The translations under genes were made by a program, and so were the position numbers. 64,000 nucleotides of DNA from Streptomyces sp. NBC_01116 (GTDB lineage Bacteria > Actinomycetota > Actinomycetes > Streptomycetales > Streptomycetaceae). A model generated the notes under the pieces. The model was not told where the DNA came from, did not search any database, and saw nothing but the letters and a program-made list of their open reading frames with translations. This document shows positions 53,764 to 61,792 of this stretch, one piece after another; position 1 is the stretch's first letter; the number at the start of each line of letters is the position of its first letter. The stretch is from the NCBI RefSeq assembly GCF_041435495.1, contig NZ_CP108644.1, forward strand, positions 558,001 through 622,000. Reading direction: 5' to 3'.

Positions 53764-54992
53764 ACGACAAGGACCCGCACCGCGCGCTTCCCCTCCCGCC
53801 CGCGTCCGGCGGTCGGCGGGAGGGGGATCCGCCCGGTCGTCGCCGCTGGGCGGCGATCGAGGACCCGCTGCCCCTGGAGTCCGGCGTCCGGCTGCCGGGG
53901 GTGCGCCTGGCGTACGAGACCTGGGGGCAGCGGGCGGCGGACGGGTCCAACGCCGTGCTGGTGCTGCACGCGCTGACGGGCGACAGCCATGTGGCCGGGC
54001 CCGCCGGTCCGGGGCATCCGACGCCCGGCTGGTGGGACGCGCTGGTCGGTCCGGGCCGCGCGGTCGACACCGACCGCTGGTTCGTCGTCGCCCCCAACGT
54101 CCTGGGCGGCTGCCAGGGCAGCACCGGACCGTCCTCCCCCGGGCCCGACGGCACGCCGTGGGGGCCGCTGTTCCCGTACCTGAGCGTCCGGGACCAGGTG
54201 GCGGCCGAGGCGGCGCTCGCCGATGTGCTGGGCATCGAGCGGTGGGCGGCCGTCGTCGGCGGGTCGATGGGCGGCATGCGGGCCCTGGAGTGGGCGGTGA
54301 GCAGGCCGGGGCGCACCGGTTCGCTGCTCGTGCTCGCCGCCCCGGCGGTCGCCTCCGCCGAGCAGATCGCCTGGGGCTCGGTACAGATCGGCGCGATCCG
54401 CTCCGACCCCGGGTGGCGGGGCGGCGACTACCACGGGGAGCCCCCGGGCGGCGGCCCCCACCGGGGCCTCGGGCAGGCGCGCCGCATCGCCCACATCACG
54501 TACCGCGCCGAACCCGAGCTGGGCTCCCGCTTCGGCGGGGAGGCCCAGCCCGGGGAGCAGCCCGGGCACGGCGGCCGCTACCGGGTGGAGTCGTACCTCG
54601 ACCACCACGCGGACAAGCTGGTGCGCCGGTTCGACGCGGGCAGCTATGTGACGCTCACCGAGGCGATGAACGGCCACGACGTCGGCCGGGGCCGCGGCGG
54701 GATCGCCCGCGCGCTGCGCCGGGCGGACATGCCCGCGCTGGTCGCGGGGGTCGACTCGGACCGGCTCTACCCCCTGGCGCAGCAGGAGCGGCTGGCCGCG
54801 CTGCTGCCGGGGGCGGACGCCCCGCGCACCATCTCCTCGGCCTGCGGGCACGACGGTTTCCTCATCGAGACGGAGCAGGTGGGCCTGCTCGTACGGGAGT
54901 TGCTGGCGAGCCTGCCGCAACCGCACGCACACCCCGCCCCCGAGCCCTCTCTGTCCCCTTCGGCCTCCACCCCGCCCCGCCTTCCCACCTGA
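53760..54992 (+). CDS. metX: Homoserine O-acetyltransferase, apparent CTG start
   Basis: About 410 residues. The frame holds the catalytic Ser in VVGGSMGGMRALEWA, Asp in AGVDSDRLYPL and His in ACGHDGFLIE. Conserved sequence (DPLPLESGVRLPGVRLAYETWG, read across two parts) begins upstream of the first standard start (GTG 53901). No ATG, GTG or TTG exists in frame between the metY stop and that GTG. A CTG at 53760 overlaps the metY stop (CTGA) and has GAAGG about eight bases upstream. The enzyme acetylates homoserine for MetY. Confidence 0.88.
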   Translation: MNDKDPHRALPLPPASGGRREGDPPGRRRWAAIEDPLPLESGVRLPGVRLAYETWGQRAADGSNAVLVLHALTGDSHVAGPAGPGHPTPGWWDALVGPGRAVDTDRWFVVAPNVLGGCQGSTGPSSPGPDGTPWGPLFPYLSVRDQVAAEAALADVLGIERWAAVVGGSMGGMRALEWAVSRPGRTGSLLVLAAPAVASAEQIAWGSVQIGAIRSDPGWRGGDYHGEPPGGGPHRGLGQARRIAHITYRAEPELGSRFGGEAQPGEQPGHGGRYRVESYLDHHADKLVRRFDAGSYVTLTEAMNGHDVGRGRGGIARALRRADMPALVAGVDSDRLYPLAQQERLAALLPGADAPRTISSACGHDGFLIETEQVGLLVRELLASLPQPHAHPAPEPSLSPSASTPPRLPT

Positions 54993-55008
54993 CCTGCGAG
55001 GAGCTTCC

Positions 55009-56262
55009 ATGAGCCCGGTTCCGACCGAGGACGCCTACGACCGGATACGGATGCGGCAGTGGGCCGCCGGCCGGGCGCGCTCCGCCGGGATCGACCGCCG
55101 CGATCTGCTGAAGCTGGTCGCGGCGGCCTCGGCCGCCGTGCCTCTCGCCTCGGTCGCCGCACCCGCGCGGGCGGCCGGCGGGCTGCCCGGAGTGGTCAAA
55201 CCACTGCCGCCGGAGCTGTTCACGCTGCGCGGCACCAACGCGGAGACGAACTTCGCCGCGCTGCGGGACACCGGGCTGCTCACGCCCGCCGACCGGTTCT
55301 TCGTCCGCAATCACACCGCCACCCCGCGCATCGACCGGTCCGACTGGAAGCTGACGGTCCGGGGCGACGGCCTGAGGGGCGGCCCGGTGGACTTCACCTT
55401 CGCGGATCTGCTGGCCCTCCCCGCGGTGACGCGCACCGCGTACGTGGAGTGCGCGGGCAACGGCCGCAGCTTCTTCACCTCGCAGCAGGGCCAGGCGGTC
55501 AGCGGCACCGCGTGGACGCTCGGGGCGATCGGGACGGCACGCTGGCGCGGGGTGCGGCTGGCGGACGTGTTGCGCCGGGCGGGAATCGGGCGGCACGCGG
55601 TCGACGTCCTGCCGCGCGGCCTGGACGCGGAGGTCGTCACCGACGGGGTGAACCTGGGGCGGGTGCGCCGTCCGCTGCCGGTGGCGAAGGCCCTGGACGA
55701 CGTCCTGCTCGCGTACGAGATGAACGGCGAGCCGCTGCCGCCCGACCACGGCTTCCCGGTCCGGCTGGTCGTGCCGTCGTGGGTGGGCATCGCCAACATC
55801 AAGTGGGTCGGTGACATCGAGGTGAGCGCCGAGCCGCTGCTCACCCCCTGGAACACCGGCCTCTACCGGTTGTTCGGCCCCGGGCATCCGCCCGGGGGAA
55901 GCGCGCCGCTGACCCGGCAGACGCTGAAGAGCGCCTTCGAGCTGGCCCCGGGCGCTTCGTTCCCCGCCCGTCGGCGCACGCTGCTGACCGGGCGCTCCTG
56001 GTCGGGCGGGGCACCCGTGCGGGCCGTGGAGGTCAGCACCGACGGCGGGACGCACTGGCGGCCGGTCCGGCTGCGGGACGAGCCGCGGGCCGGGAGCTGG
56101 GTGCGCTGGACGGCCGACTGGGTGCCGAGGGAGCCGGGACCGGCCGTGCTGCTGGCGCGGGCGACGGACCGTTCGGGGCGTACGCAGCCGGCGGCCACCG
56201 CGCACAACACGCAGGGCTATCTGTTCGACGCGGTGGTGCGGCATCCGGTGACCGTGGTCTGA
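55009..56262 (+). CDS. Tat-exported sulfite-oxidase-family molybdoenzyme
   Basis: 417 residues. A Tat-type signal (DRRDLLKLVAAASAAVPLA, then a small-residue cleavage area) is followed by the Moco domain with the cofactor Cys in YVECAGNGRSF. A C-terminal Mo-co dimerisation domain contains VEVSTDGGTHW and HNTQGYLF. Family members oxidise sulfite, or transfer oxygen on related S-compounds, in the envelope. It follows metX by 16 bp, so sulfur metabolism is the common theme. No membrane cytochrome is encoded next to it. Confidence 0.9.
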   Translation: MSPVPTEDAYDRIRMRQWAAGRARSAGIDRRDLLKLVAAASAAVPLASVAAPARAAGGLPGVVKPLPPELFTLRGTNAETNFAALRDTGLLTPADRFFVRNHTATPRIDRSDWKLTVRGDGLRGGPVDFTFADLLALPAVTRTAYVECAGNGRSFFTSQQGQAVSGTAWTLGAIGTARWRGVRLADVLRRAGIGRHAVDVLPRGLDAEVVTDGVNLGRVRRPLPVAKALDDVLLAYEMNGEPLPPDHGFPVRLVVPSWVGIANIKWVGDIEVSAEPLLTPWNTGLYRLFGPGHPPGGSAPLTRQTLKSAFELAPGASFPARRRTLLTGRSWSGGAPVRAVEVSTDGGTHWRPVRLRDEPRAGSWVRWTADWVPREPGPAVLLARATDRSGRTQPAATAHNTQGYLFDAVVRHPVTVV

Positions 56263-56278
56263 GCCGGACCGGGCCCCG

Positions 56279-57073
56279 TCACGGTGCGGTGCGGGCCCCC
56301 GCGAGCACGGCGGTGTGCACGGCGCGGGCGATCCGCGCGCCCCAGGTGGAACGGGGCCCGGCGAAGGGTTCGCCGCCGTCGGGCCCCGGCTCGGGGGCGG
56401 CGACGCACACGGCGTCCGTGGGGGTGCCCGAGCAGTCGAGTCCGGCGTCCAGGAGGGCCTGGACCTTGGCCTCCGTGGCGGTGGCGACGGCGTTGACGAG
56501 GGCGGCGTCGGAGAGTGCGACGGGCAGCGTGACGACGATATTGACGGTGCCCGGCCGGAACGGGGCCGCCGGGACTTCCCCGGACGCCGGCCGGTGCGGG
56601 GGTGCCGGGGCTTCCGCCGCCCCCGGCACCTGCGCCGCCCGGGTGGCGGTGTCCGGGGCCGCGGCCCAGCCCCGTACGCCGAGACCGGCGGTGACGGTCG
56701 CGGTGACTCCGCCGTCCTGGCCGGTCGTGTACGCGGCGACGTCGGCGGCGGTCATCAGCCCCGCGCCCGGTCCGGTGAGGCCCTCCGCGGCGGCGATCTC
56801 GGCGAGGTGCCGGTCCGGGTCGACGCGCGGGTAGCCACCGGGGACCTGGGCGTTGAGGATCCAGGCCCGGGTGCCGATGCCGCCGCCGAGAACGGCGCTG
56901 CTGCAGACCCGGACACCGGGCCCCAGCCGCCAGAGGAGGTGGTGGAGCCGGTGCCCGTCCTCGTGCCGGTCGCGCAGTTCGCCGCGTTGCGCGGGCGGCC
57001 GGAGGCGTACGGAAGAGATGGCGCACCCCTGGTGGCTCGGCGGGTCGGCGGTGGTCCGTCCTTCGGCCGCCAC
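56279..57073 (-). CDS. cbiZ: Adenosylcobinamide amidohydrolase (CbiZ-like)
   Basis: 264 residues if the in-frame GTG at 57071-57073 is used; the frame is open far upstream and the start is uncertain. The conserved core is VRVCSSAVLGGGIGTRAWILNAQVP, followed by DPDRHLAEIAAAEGLTG, AGLMTAADV and NIVVTLP. CbiZ cleaves the aminopropanol side chain of cobinamides so that they can be salvaged to cobyric acid and vitamin B12. A B12-riboswitch-controlled uptake operon lies 1.2 kb away, which supports the role. Confidence 0.85.
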   Translation of the reverse strand: MAAEGRTTADPPSHQGCAISSVRLRPPAQRGELRDRHEDGHRLHHLLWRLGPGVRVCSSAVLGGGIGTRAWILNAQVPGGYPRVDPDRHLAEIAAAEGLTGPGAGLMTAADVAAYTTGQDGGVTATVTAGLGVRGWAAAPDTATRAAQVPGAAEAPAPPHRPASGEVPAAPFRPGTVNIVVTLPVALSDAALVNAVATATEAKVQALLDAGLDCSGTPTDAVCVAAPEPGPDGGEPFAGPRSTWGARIARAVHTAVLAGARTAP

Positions 57074-57301
57074 GGTCCGCCGATCATATGCGGGCCCCGG
57101 GGTCTCACCCGATTGGGCTAATGGGTTCTGCGGCGGCCCGGTGCCGCCGCACGGGCCCGGGGCCCCGCACCGGGCTTCCGGGAGCCCTGATCCGGGCGGG
57201 CGGGCGGTTGCAGCGTCCATGCGGGTGAGGCGCGATGGAATCCGGACGCGCCACCTCTGGTGGAGCCACCCACAGGGCGTGCCCGAGAGGAGGAATCGGT
57301 T

Positions 57302-58351
57302 ATGGGAGCCGCTGACGGTTTCACGGATTCCGGAGAACTCGACGGTCTGACCGTGTACGACAACGACGGCGAGAAGGTCGGCAGTGTGGGCCGGGTGTAC
57401 GTCGACGACGACACCGGCAAGCCCGACTGGGTCACGGTCAAGACCGGCCTGTTCGGCATGAAGGAGAGCTTCGTCCCGCTCGCCGGAGCCCGTCGGGTGG
57501 GCTCCGACCTGCACGTCGCGCATCCGAAGGACAGCGTCAAGGACGCACCGCGCGTCGACGCGGACGCGCACCTCTCCGTGGCCGAGGAGGAGGAGCTGTA
57601 CCGGCACTACGGCCTGACCAGGAAGTCCGGCAATCTCGGTGAGAACCGCTCGGCGGGCATGGACGCGCCGACCGTCGCCGGGACCGGTGCGATGGGGGCG
57701 GCGGGCGCCGCCGGTGCGGCGGGCGCGGCCCGCGGGACCGGGAAGCCGGCCCCCGGCGCGGGGGCGACCGGAAAGGCCACCACCGCGGGCACGAGTGCCG
57801 GGACGACCGGCGCGGGAACGACGGGAGCGGGCATGGCAGGAGCAGGCAGCGGCACGGGCAGGCACCGCGACACGGACGCCTCCACCACGGCACGCCCGAT
57901 GGCGGGCGCGGGCACGTCCCGGTCGGCCGACATGAGCGGCCGCGAGGAGATGATCCGCTCCGAGGAGCAGCTGCACGTGGGCAAGGAGGAGTACGAGAGC
58001 GGCAGGGCGCGGCTGCACAAGTACGTGGTGACCGAGGAGGTCACCCGGACCGTGCCCGTGTCCCACGAAGAGGTCCGTGTGGTCCGCGAACCGGTGCAGC
58101 CCGGTGAGAAGACCACCGGGACCACGGACTTCGGCGAGCAGGACGTCGAGGTGACGCTGCACGCGGAGCGCGCCACGGTGCGCAAGGAGGCCGTGCCGGT
58201 GGAGCGGGTCCGGCTGGAGACCAACCGGGTCACCGAGCAGAAGGAGGTCTCCGCCGAGGTCCGCAAGGAGAAGATCGACTACGCGGACGGCACGGAGATG
58301 GGCAAGGGCAAGGACGCCGGTGGCGAGTTCGGCCAGGGTCGTCGCCGCTGA
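57302..58351 (+). CDS. PRC-barrel and DUF2382 stress-type protein
   Basis: 349 residues from ATG 57302 with GAGAGGAGG upstream. The PRC-barrel domain (about 15-85) contains LTVYDNDGEKVGSVGRVYVDD. A long Gly/Ala/Thr linker (about 120-205, with AGTTGAGTTGAG repeats) leads to a charged C-terminal domain with VGKEEYESGRARLHKYVVTEE and KEEVSAEVRKEKI-like strands, as in DUF2382. These proteins are induced by envelope or general stress in actinobacteria; molecular function is unknown. It splits cbiZ from the btu operon. Confidence 0.88.
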   Translation: MGAADGFTDSGELDGLTVYDNDGEKVGSVGRVYVDDDTGKPDWVTVKTGLFGMKESFVPLAGARRVGSDLHVAHPKDSVKDAPRVDADAHLSVAEEEELYRHYGLTRKSGNLGENRSAGMDAPTVAGTGAMGAAGAAGAAGAARGTGKPAPGAGATGKATTAGTSAGTTGAGTTGAGMAGAGSGTGRHRDTDASTTARPMAGAGTSRSADMSGREEMIRSEEQLHVGKEEYESGRARLHKYVVTEEVTRTVPVSHEEVRVVREPVQPGEKTTGTTDFGEQDVEVTLHAERATVRKEAVPVERVRLETNRVTEQKEVSAEVRKEKIDYADGTEMGKGKDAGGEFGQGRRR

Positions 58352-58395
58352 CCGGCACGTCCACAGGGGCCGCACGGCCGCTCCCACGTCCTCGG

Positions 58396-58432
58396 CCTCC
58401 GGGCGGACCCGTACCACGGGTCCGCCCGGAGG
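58396..58432. terminator. Bidirectional terminator, 17-bp perfect arms
   Basis: CCTCCGGGCGGACCCGT (58396-58412) and its exact inverse (58416-58432) with a 3-nt loop, between convergent genes ending at 58351 and 58454. Confidence 0.85.
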
Positions 58433-58453
58433 GCTGTGGGGCGCCGTCCGGGC

Positions 58454-59278
58454 TCAGCGGCGCGGCAGGAAACGTACGGAGGGGCGTCCGTCGGGCCCGT
58501 CCGGGGTGACGACCGCCCCGACCCCGTAGACGTCCTCGATGAGTTCCTCGGTGATGACCTCGGCCGGGGTGCCGCCGGCGACGACCCGGCCGGCTTTCAT
58601 CACGGTGATCCGGTCGCAGAACATCGCGGCGAGGTTGAGGTCGTGCAGCGCGACGACGCTGGTGACGGGGAGGTCGGCGACCAGGGCGAGCAGGTCCAGC
58701 TGGTGCTGGATGTCGAGGTGGTTCGTCGGTTCGTCGAGCAGGAGCTCGCGGGGCTGCTGGGCCAGGGCGCGGGCGATCTGGACGCGTTGGCGTTCACCGC
58801 CGGACAGGGTGTGCCAGGACTGCCCGGCGTGGCCGTCGAGCCCGGTGCGGCGCAGTGCCTCGGTGACGGCTTCCTCGTCGGTGCGGTCCGGGGCGGCCCA
58901 GGCGCGGCGGTGCGGGATGCGGCCGAGGCGTACGACGTCCAGGACGCTGAGGTCGACCTGGGTGGCCGCGTGCTGGTCGACGACGGCGATCCGGCGGGCG
59001 ACGGTGCGGCGGGCGAGCCCGGCCAGCGGGTTCCCGTCCAGGGTGACGACGCCGGTGTCCGGGGCGAGGAGGCCCGCGAGGATCCGCAGCAGGGTGGACT
59101 TGCCGGAGCCGTTGGGGCCGAGCAGTCCGACGGTGGAGCCGGGCCGCGGGGTGATGCACACGCCGTCGAGGATGAGCCGGCCGCCCGCCTCCCGGCCGAC
59201 CCGCTCCGCGCGCAGGCCTTCACAGCCGTTCGGGGTGCGGCTCACGACGTGCTCCGGACCGTTCGTGGTGCGGCTCAT
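58454..59278 (-). CDS. btuD: Cobalamin/siderophore ABC transporter ATPase
   Basis: 274 residues from ATG 59276-59278, overlapping the permease stop. Walker A GPNGSGKST, signature LSGGERQR, Walker B LLLDEPTNHLD and the switch His in ALHDLN are clear. It belongs to the FecE/BtuD type. The upstream B12 riboswitch suggests cobalamin or cobinamide rather than iron. The first 11 codons repeat the following ones because of a 33-bp duplication, so a GTG at the second copy is an alternative start. Confidence 0.9.
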   Translation of the reverse strand: MSRTTNGPEHVVSRTPNGCEGLRAERVGREAGGRLILDGVCITPRPGSTVGLLGPNGSGKSTLLRILAGLLAPDTGVVTLDGNPLAGLARRTVARRIAVVDQHAATQVDLSVLDVVRLGRIPHRRAWAAPDRTDEEAVTEALRRTGLDGHAGQSWHTLSGGERQRVQIARALAQQPRELLLDEPTNHLDIQHQLDLLALVADLPVTSVVALHDLNLAAMFCDRITVMKAGRVVAGGTPAEVITEELIEDVYGVGAVVTPDGPDGRPSVRFLPRR

Positions 59279-59293
59279 GACGTGCTCCGGGTG
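59228..59293. repeat. 33-bp tandem duplication over the btuD start
   Basis: Two adjacent 33-bp copies (59228-59260 and 59261-59293) differ at only a few bases. Each carries the same CCGGAGCACGTC ribosome-site region and a start codon (GTG in one, ATG in the other), giving two equivalent in-frame starts of the ATPase gene. Confidence 0.75.
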
Positions 59294-60384
59294 CGGTACA
59301 GGACGAGGACGAAGGCGGGGACGCCGATCAGCGCGGTGACGACGCCGACCGGTACCTCCTGCGGGTCCAGGACGGTCCGGGCGAGGGTGTCGACCCAGAC
59401 CAGGAACACGGCCCCGGCGAGCGCGGTGACCGGGAGGAGCCGCCGGTGCCCGGAGCCGGTGAGGGCGCGGGCGGCGTGCGGCAGGACCAGGCCGACGAAG
59501 CCGATCGCCCCGGCGGCGCTGACCAGGGCGGCGGTCAGCAGCGCGGTGGTGCACAGCAGCACGAACCGGGTGCGGGCGACGTTCACGCCGAGAGCGGCGG
59601 CGGCGTCCTGCCCGAAGGCGAAGGCGTCGAGCGTACGGGCGTGGGCCAGGCAGATCACCAGGCAGACGGCGAGGACGGCGGAGCAGAGGACGACCTCGCT
59701 CCAGCCGACCCCGCTGAGCGAGCCGAGGAGCCAGAACAGCACCCCGCGGGTCTGTTCGGCGTCGGCGGAGGTCATCACGACGAAGGAGGTGAGGGCGGAG
59801 AAGAGCTGCATCGCGGCGACGCCGGAGAGGACGACCCGGTCGGTGGAGCCGCCGAGGGTGTGGCTGAGCAGCAGCACCAGGGCGAACGAGAGCAGCGCCC
59901 CGACGAACGCCCCGGCCGACAGCGACACAGCTCCCCCGCCGACCCCGAGGACGACCACCACGACCGCCCCGGTCGAGGCCCCGGAGGAGACGCCGAGGAC
60001 GAAGGGGTCGGCGAGCGGGTTGCGCAGCAGGGACTGCATCACCGTGCCGCAGACCGCGAGCCCCGCGCCGCACACGGCGGCGAGGAGGGTGCGGGGCATG
60101 CGGAGGTTCCAGATGATGCCGTCCCGGATCGGGCTGAGCCCCGAGTCGCCGAACCCGAGGTGCGCGGCGACGGCGGAGAAGACGTCGGGCACGGAGATCC
60201 GGGCGGGCCCGATGGTCACGGCGACCGCGACGGAGAGCAGCAGGAGCAGGATCCCGCCCGCCGAGAGCGGCACGGCGAGGCGGGCGACGTTCCGGAAGGG
60301 GCCGGGCCGGGAGGCGGGTGGCACCGCGTCCCTCTCCCCGGCCGGGGGCGCAGGCTCCGCCGCCGTACGGTTCCCGGTGCTCAC
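59275..60384 (-). CDS. btuC: BtuC/FecCD-family ABC permease
   Basis: 369 residues from GTG 60382-60384, overlapping the stop of the binding-protein gene (GTGA). About nine to ten membrane segments. Hallmarks are PRTLLAAVCGAGLAVCGTVMQ, RNPLADPFVLGVSSGAS and the ATPase-contact loop GFVGLVLPHAAR. It transports the ligand brought by the lipoprotein encoded upstream, presumably corrinoids. Confidence 0.92.
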   Translation of the reverse strand: MSTGNRTAAEPAPPAGERDAVPPASRPGPFRNVARLAVPLSAGGILLLLLSVAVAVTIGPARISVPDVFSAVAAHLGFGDSGLSPIRDGIIWNLRMPRTLLAAVCGAGLAVCGTVMQSLLRNPLADPFVLGVSSGASTGAVVVVVLGVGGGAVSLSAGAFVGALLSFALVLLLSHTLGGSTDRVVLSGVAAMQLFSALTSFVVMTSADAEQTRGVLFWLLGSLSGVGWSEVVLCSAVLAVCLVICLAHARTLDAFAFGQDAAAALGVNVARTRFVLLCTTALLTAALVSAAGAIGFVGLVLPHAARALTGSGHRRLLPVTALAGAVFLVWVDTLARTVLDPQEVPVGVVTALIGVPAFVLVLYRTRSTS

Positions 60385-61430
60385 CCCGCGAGCCCGAAGC
60401 CGCGCAGTCCGGCCGCGACGCGTTCCAGGCCCTCGACCGTCCGGATGGTGGGGTTCAGGGCCTGTCCGCTGAGCAGCACGTAGCGGCGGTTCTTCACGGC
60501 GTCCATGGTCCTGGTGACCGGGTTGGACTCCAGGAACTCGATCTTCTTCGCGGCGCTCTCGGCGGTCTGCGTCGTACGGGTCAGATCGCCGATGACCAGG
60601 ACGTCGGGGTTGCGGTCGGCGACGGTCTCCCAGCTGATCCGGGGCCATTCGTCGCGGGTGTCGTCGAAGACGTTCTTCGCGCCGAGCTCCTCGGTGATGA
60701 CGCCGGGGGCTCCGCAACAGCCCGCGAGGTAGGGGGCCTTGGAGTCGGAGAACCAGTAGAGGAGGGAGGTGTCCGACGCGTCGACGCCGTCGGTGGCCCG
60801 CTCCACGCGCGCCCGGAGCTTCTTCACCAGGGCGTCGCCGCGCTCGGGAACGCCGAACACCCTGGCCAGTTCGCGGACTTCCGTGTGGACGGAGTCCATC
60901 GTCAGCGGCGCGGTGCGGGCTCCGTCGCCGCCACCGCTGTTGTCCTTGCCCGCGCAGTCGGCGGGCGAGATGTAGGTGGGGACGCCGAGTTGCTCGAACT
61001 GTTCGCGGGGCGCGACACCGCCCTTGGCGAGGGTGGAGGTGAAGGACGCGGAGAGGAAGTCGGGCTCCTGGTCGAGGACCTTCTCCGAGGAGGGCCGGTT
61101 CTCCGAGATCCGCTCGACGCCCGCGTTCGCCTTCTCCAGCCCCTTCATGACCGGGTCGGTCCAGGTGGCGGTGGCGGCGAGCCGGTCGGCCAGTCCGAGC
61201 GAGAGCAGGATCTCCGTCGATCCCTGGTCGACGGAGACGGCCCGCTCGGGCGGGGCCTGCACGGTGACGGTGCGCCCGCAGTTCTTGAGCGTGACCGGGA
61301 ATCCGTCGGCGGTGCCGCCCGCGGCGGCCGTGCCGGTGCTCCCGTCGCCGCCGCAGGCGGTCAGCAGGAGGAGTCCCGCCGCGAGCAGGGCGGCGGTGCG
61401 TATCGGGGCGGGGGTGGCCGTGGGCAGCAC
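60381..61430 (-). CDS. btuF: Cobalamin-type ABC substrate-binding lipoprotein
   Basis: 349 residues from GTG 61428-61430. The lipoprotein signal ends in the lipobox LLTACGG. The periplasmic-binding fold of the BtuF/FhuD group shows PERAVSVDQGSTEILLSLGL, DPVMKGLEKAN and NPDVLVIGD. It is the first gene of the operon and lies directly downstream of a cobalamin riboswitch, so the ligand is most likely cobalamin or cobinamide. Confidence 0.9.
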   Translation of the reverse strand: MLPTATPAPIRTAALLAAGLLLLTACGGDGSTGTAAAGGTADGFPVTLKNCGRTVTVQAPPERAVSVDQGSTEILLSLGLADRLAATATWTDPVMKGLEKANAGVERISENRPSSEKVLDQEPDFLSASFTSTLAKGGVAPREQFEQLGVPTYISPADCAGKDNSGGGDGARTAPLTMDSVHTEVRELARVFGVPERGDALVKKLRARVERATDGVDASDTSLLYWFSDSKAPYLAGCCGAPGVITEELGAKNVFDDTRDEWPRISWETVADRNPDVLVIGDLTRTTQTAESAAKKIEFLESNPVTRTMDAVKNRRYVLLSGQALNPTIRTVEGLERVAAGLRGFGLAG

Positions 61431-61499
61431 GAAGGACCTCGGTGTCTCTGGGCCCAGCCGCGGAGCCCGTCGTACGGTTCCCGCGCCACGGTGCGGGCG

Positions 61500-61660
61500 C
61501 GGGTGCCAGCAGGTCTTCGGACTCGGGTTCGTCCGGGCGGGACGCCTTCCCGGAGCACATCCGTGCTCCAGTGGCCGTGGCCCCGCCCGTCCCCCTCACC
61601 GCTGCGCGTCAGTTCCGGATTCGCACCGGATTCCCTGACCCCGTCGTGGGGTTCGACTGG
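61500..61660 (-). promoter_or_regulatory. Cobalamin riboswitch
   Basis: On the minus strand the conserved elements appear in order: GGAATCCGGTGCGAATCCGG, then ACTGACGCGCAGCGGTGA, the GCCACTGG box (61568-61575), GGGAAGGCGTC (61541-61551), and the B12-box end CCGAAGACCTGCTGGC (near 61510). It lies about 70 bp upstream of the binding-protein start; the GC-rich stretch between could form the expression platform. Cobalamin binding normally represses such transport genes. Confidence 0.9.
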
Positions 61661-61792
61661 CCCCGGCAAGCTATCACGGGCCTTCGCGCAGGTCGGAGGC
61701 GGTGCGGCGGGCCGCTGTGCACGAGGCCGGTGCGGCGCGGGATCGGCCCGCCACACCGGCCCGGCGGATTCCGCCCGGCTCCGGAGCGGGGG

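Noticed and set aside
58454..61430. Iron-siderophore uptake operon
   Set aside because: The protein families alone would allow it, but the cobalamin riboswitch upstream and the nearby cbiZ make corrinoid uptake much more likely.
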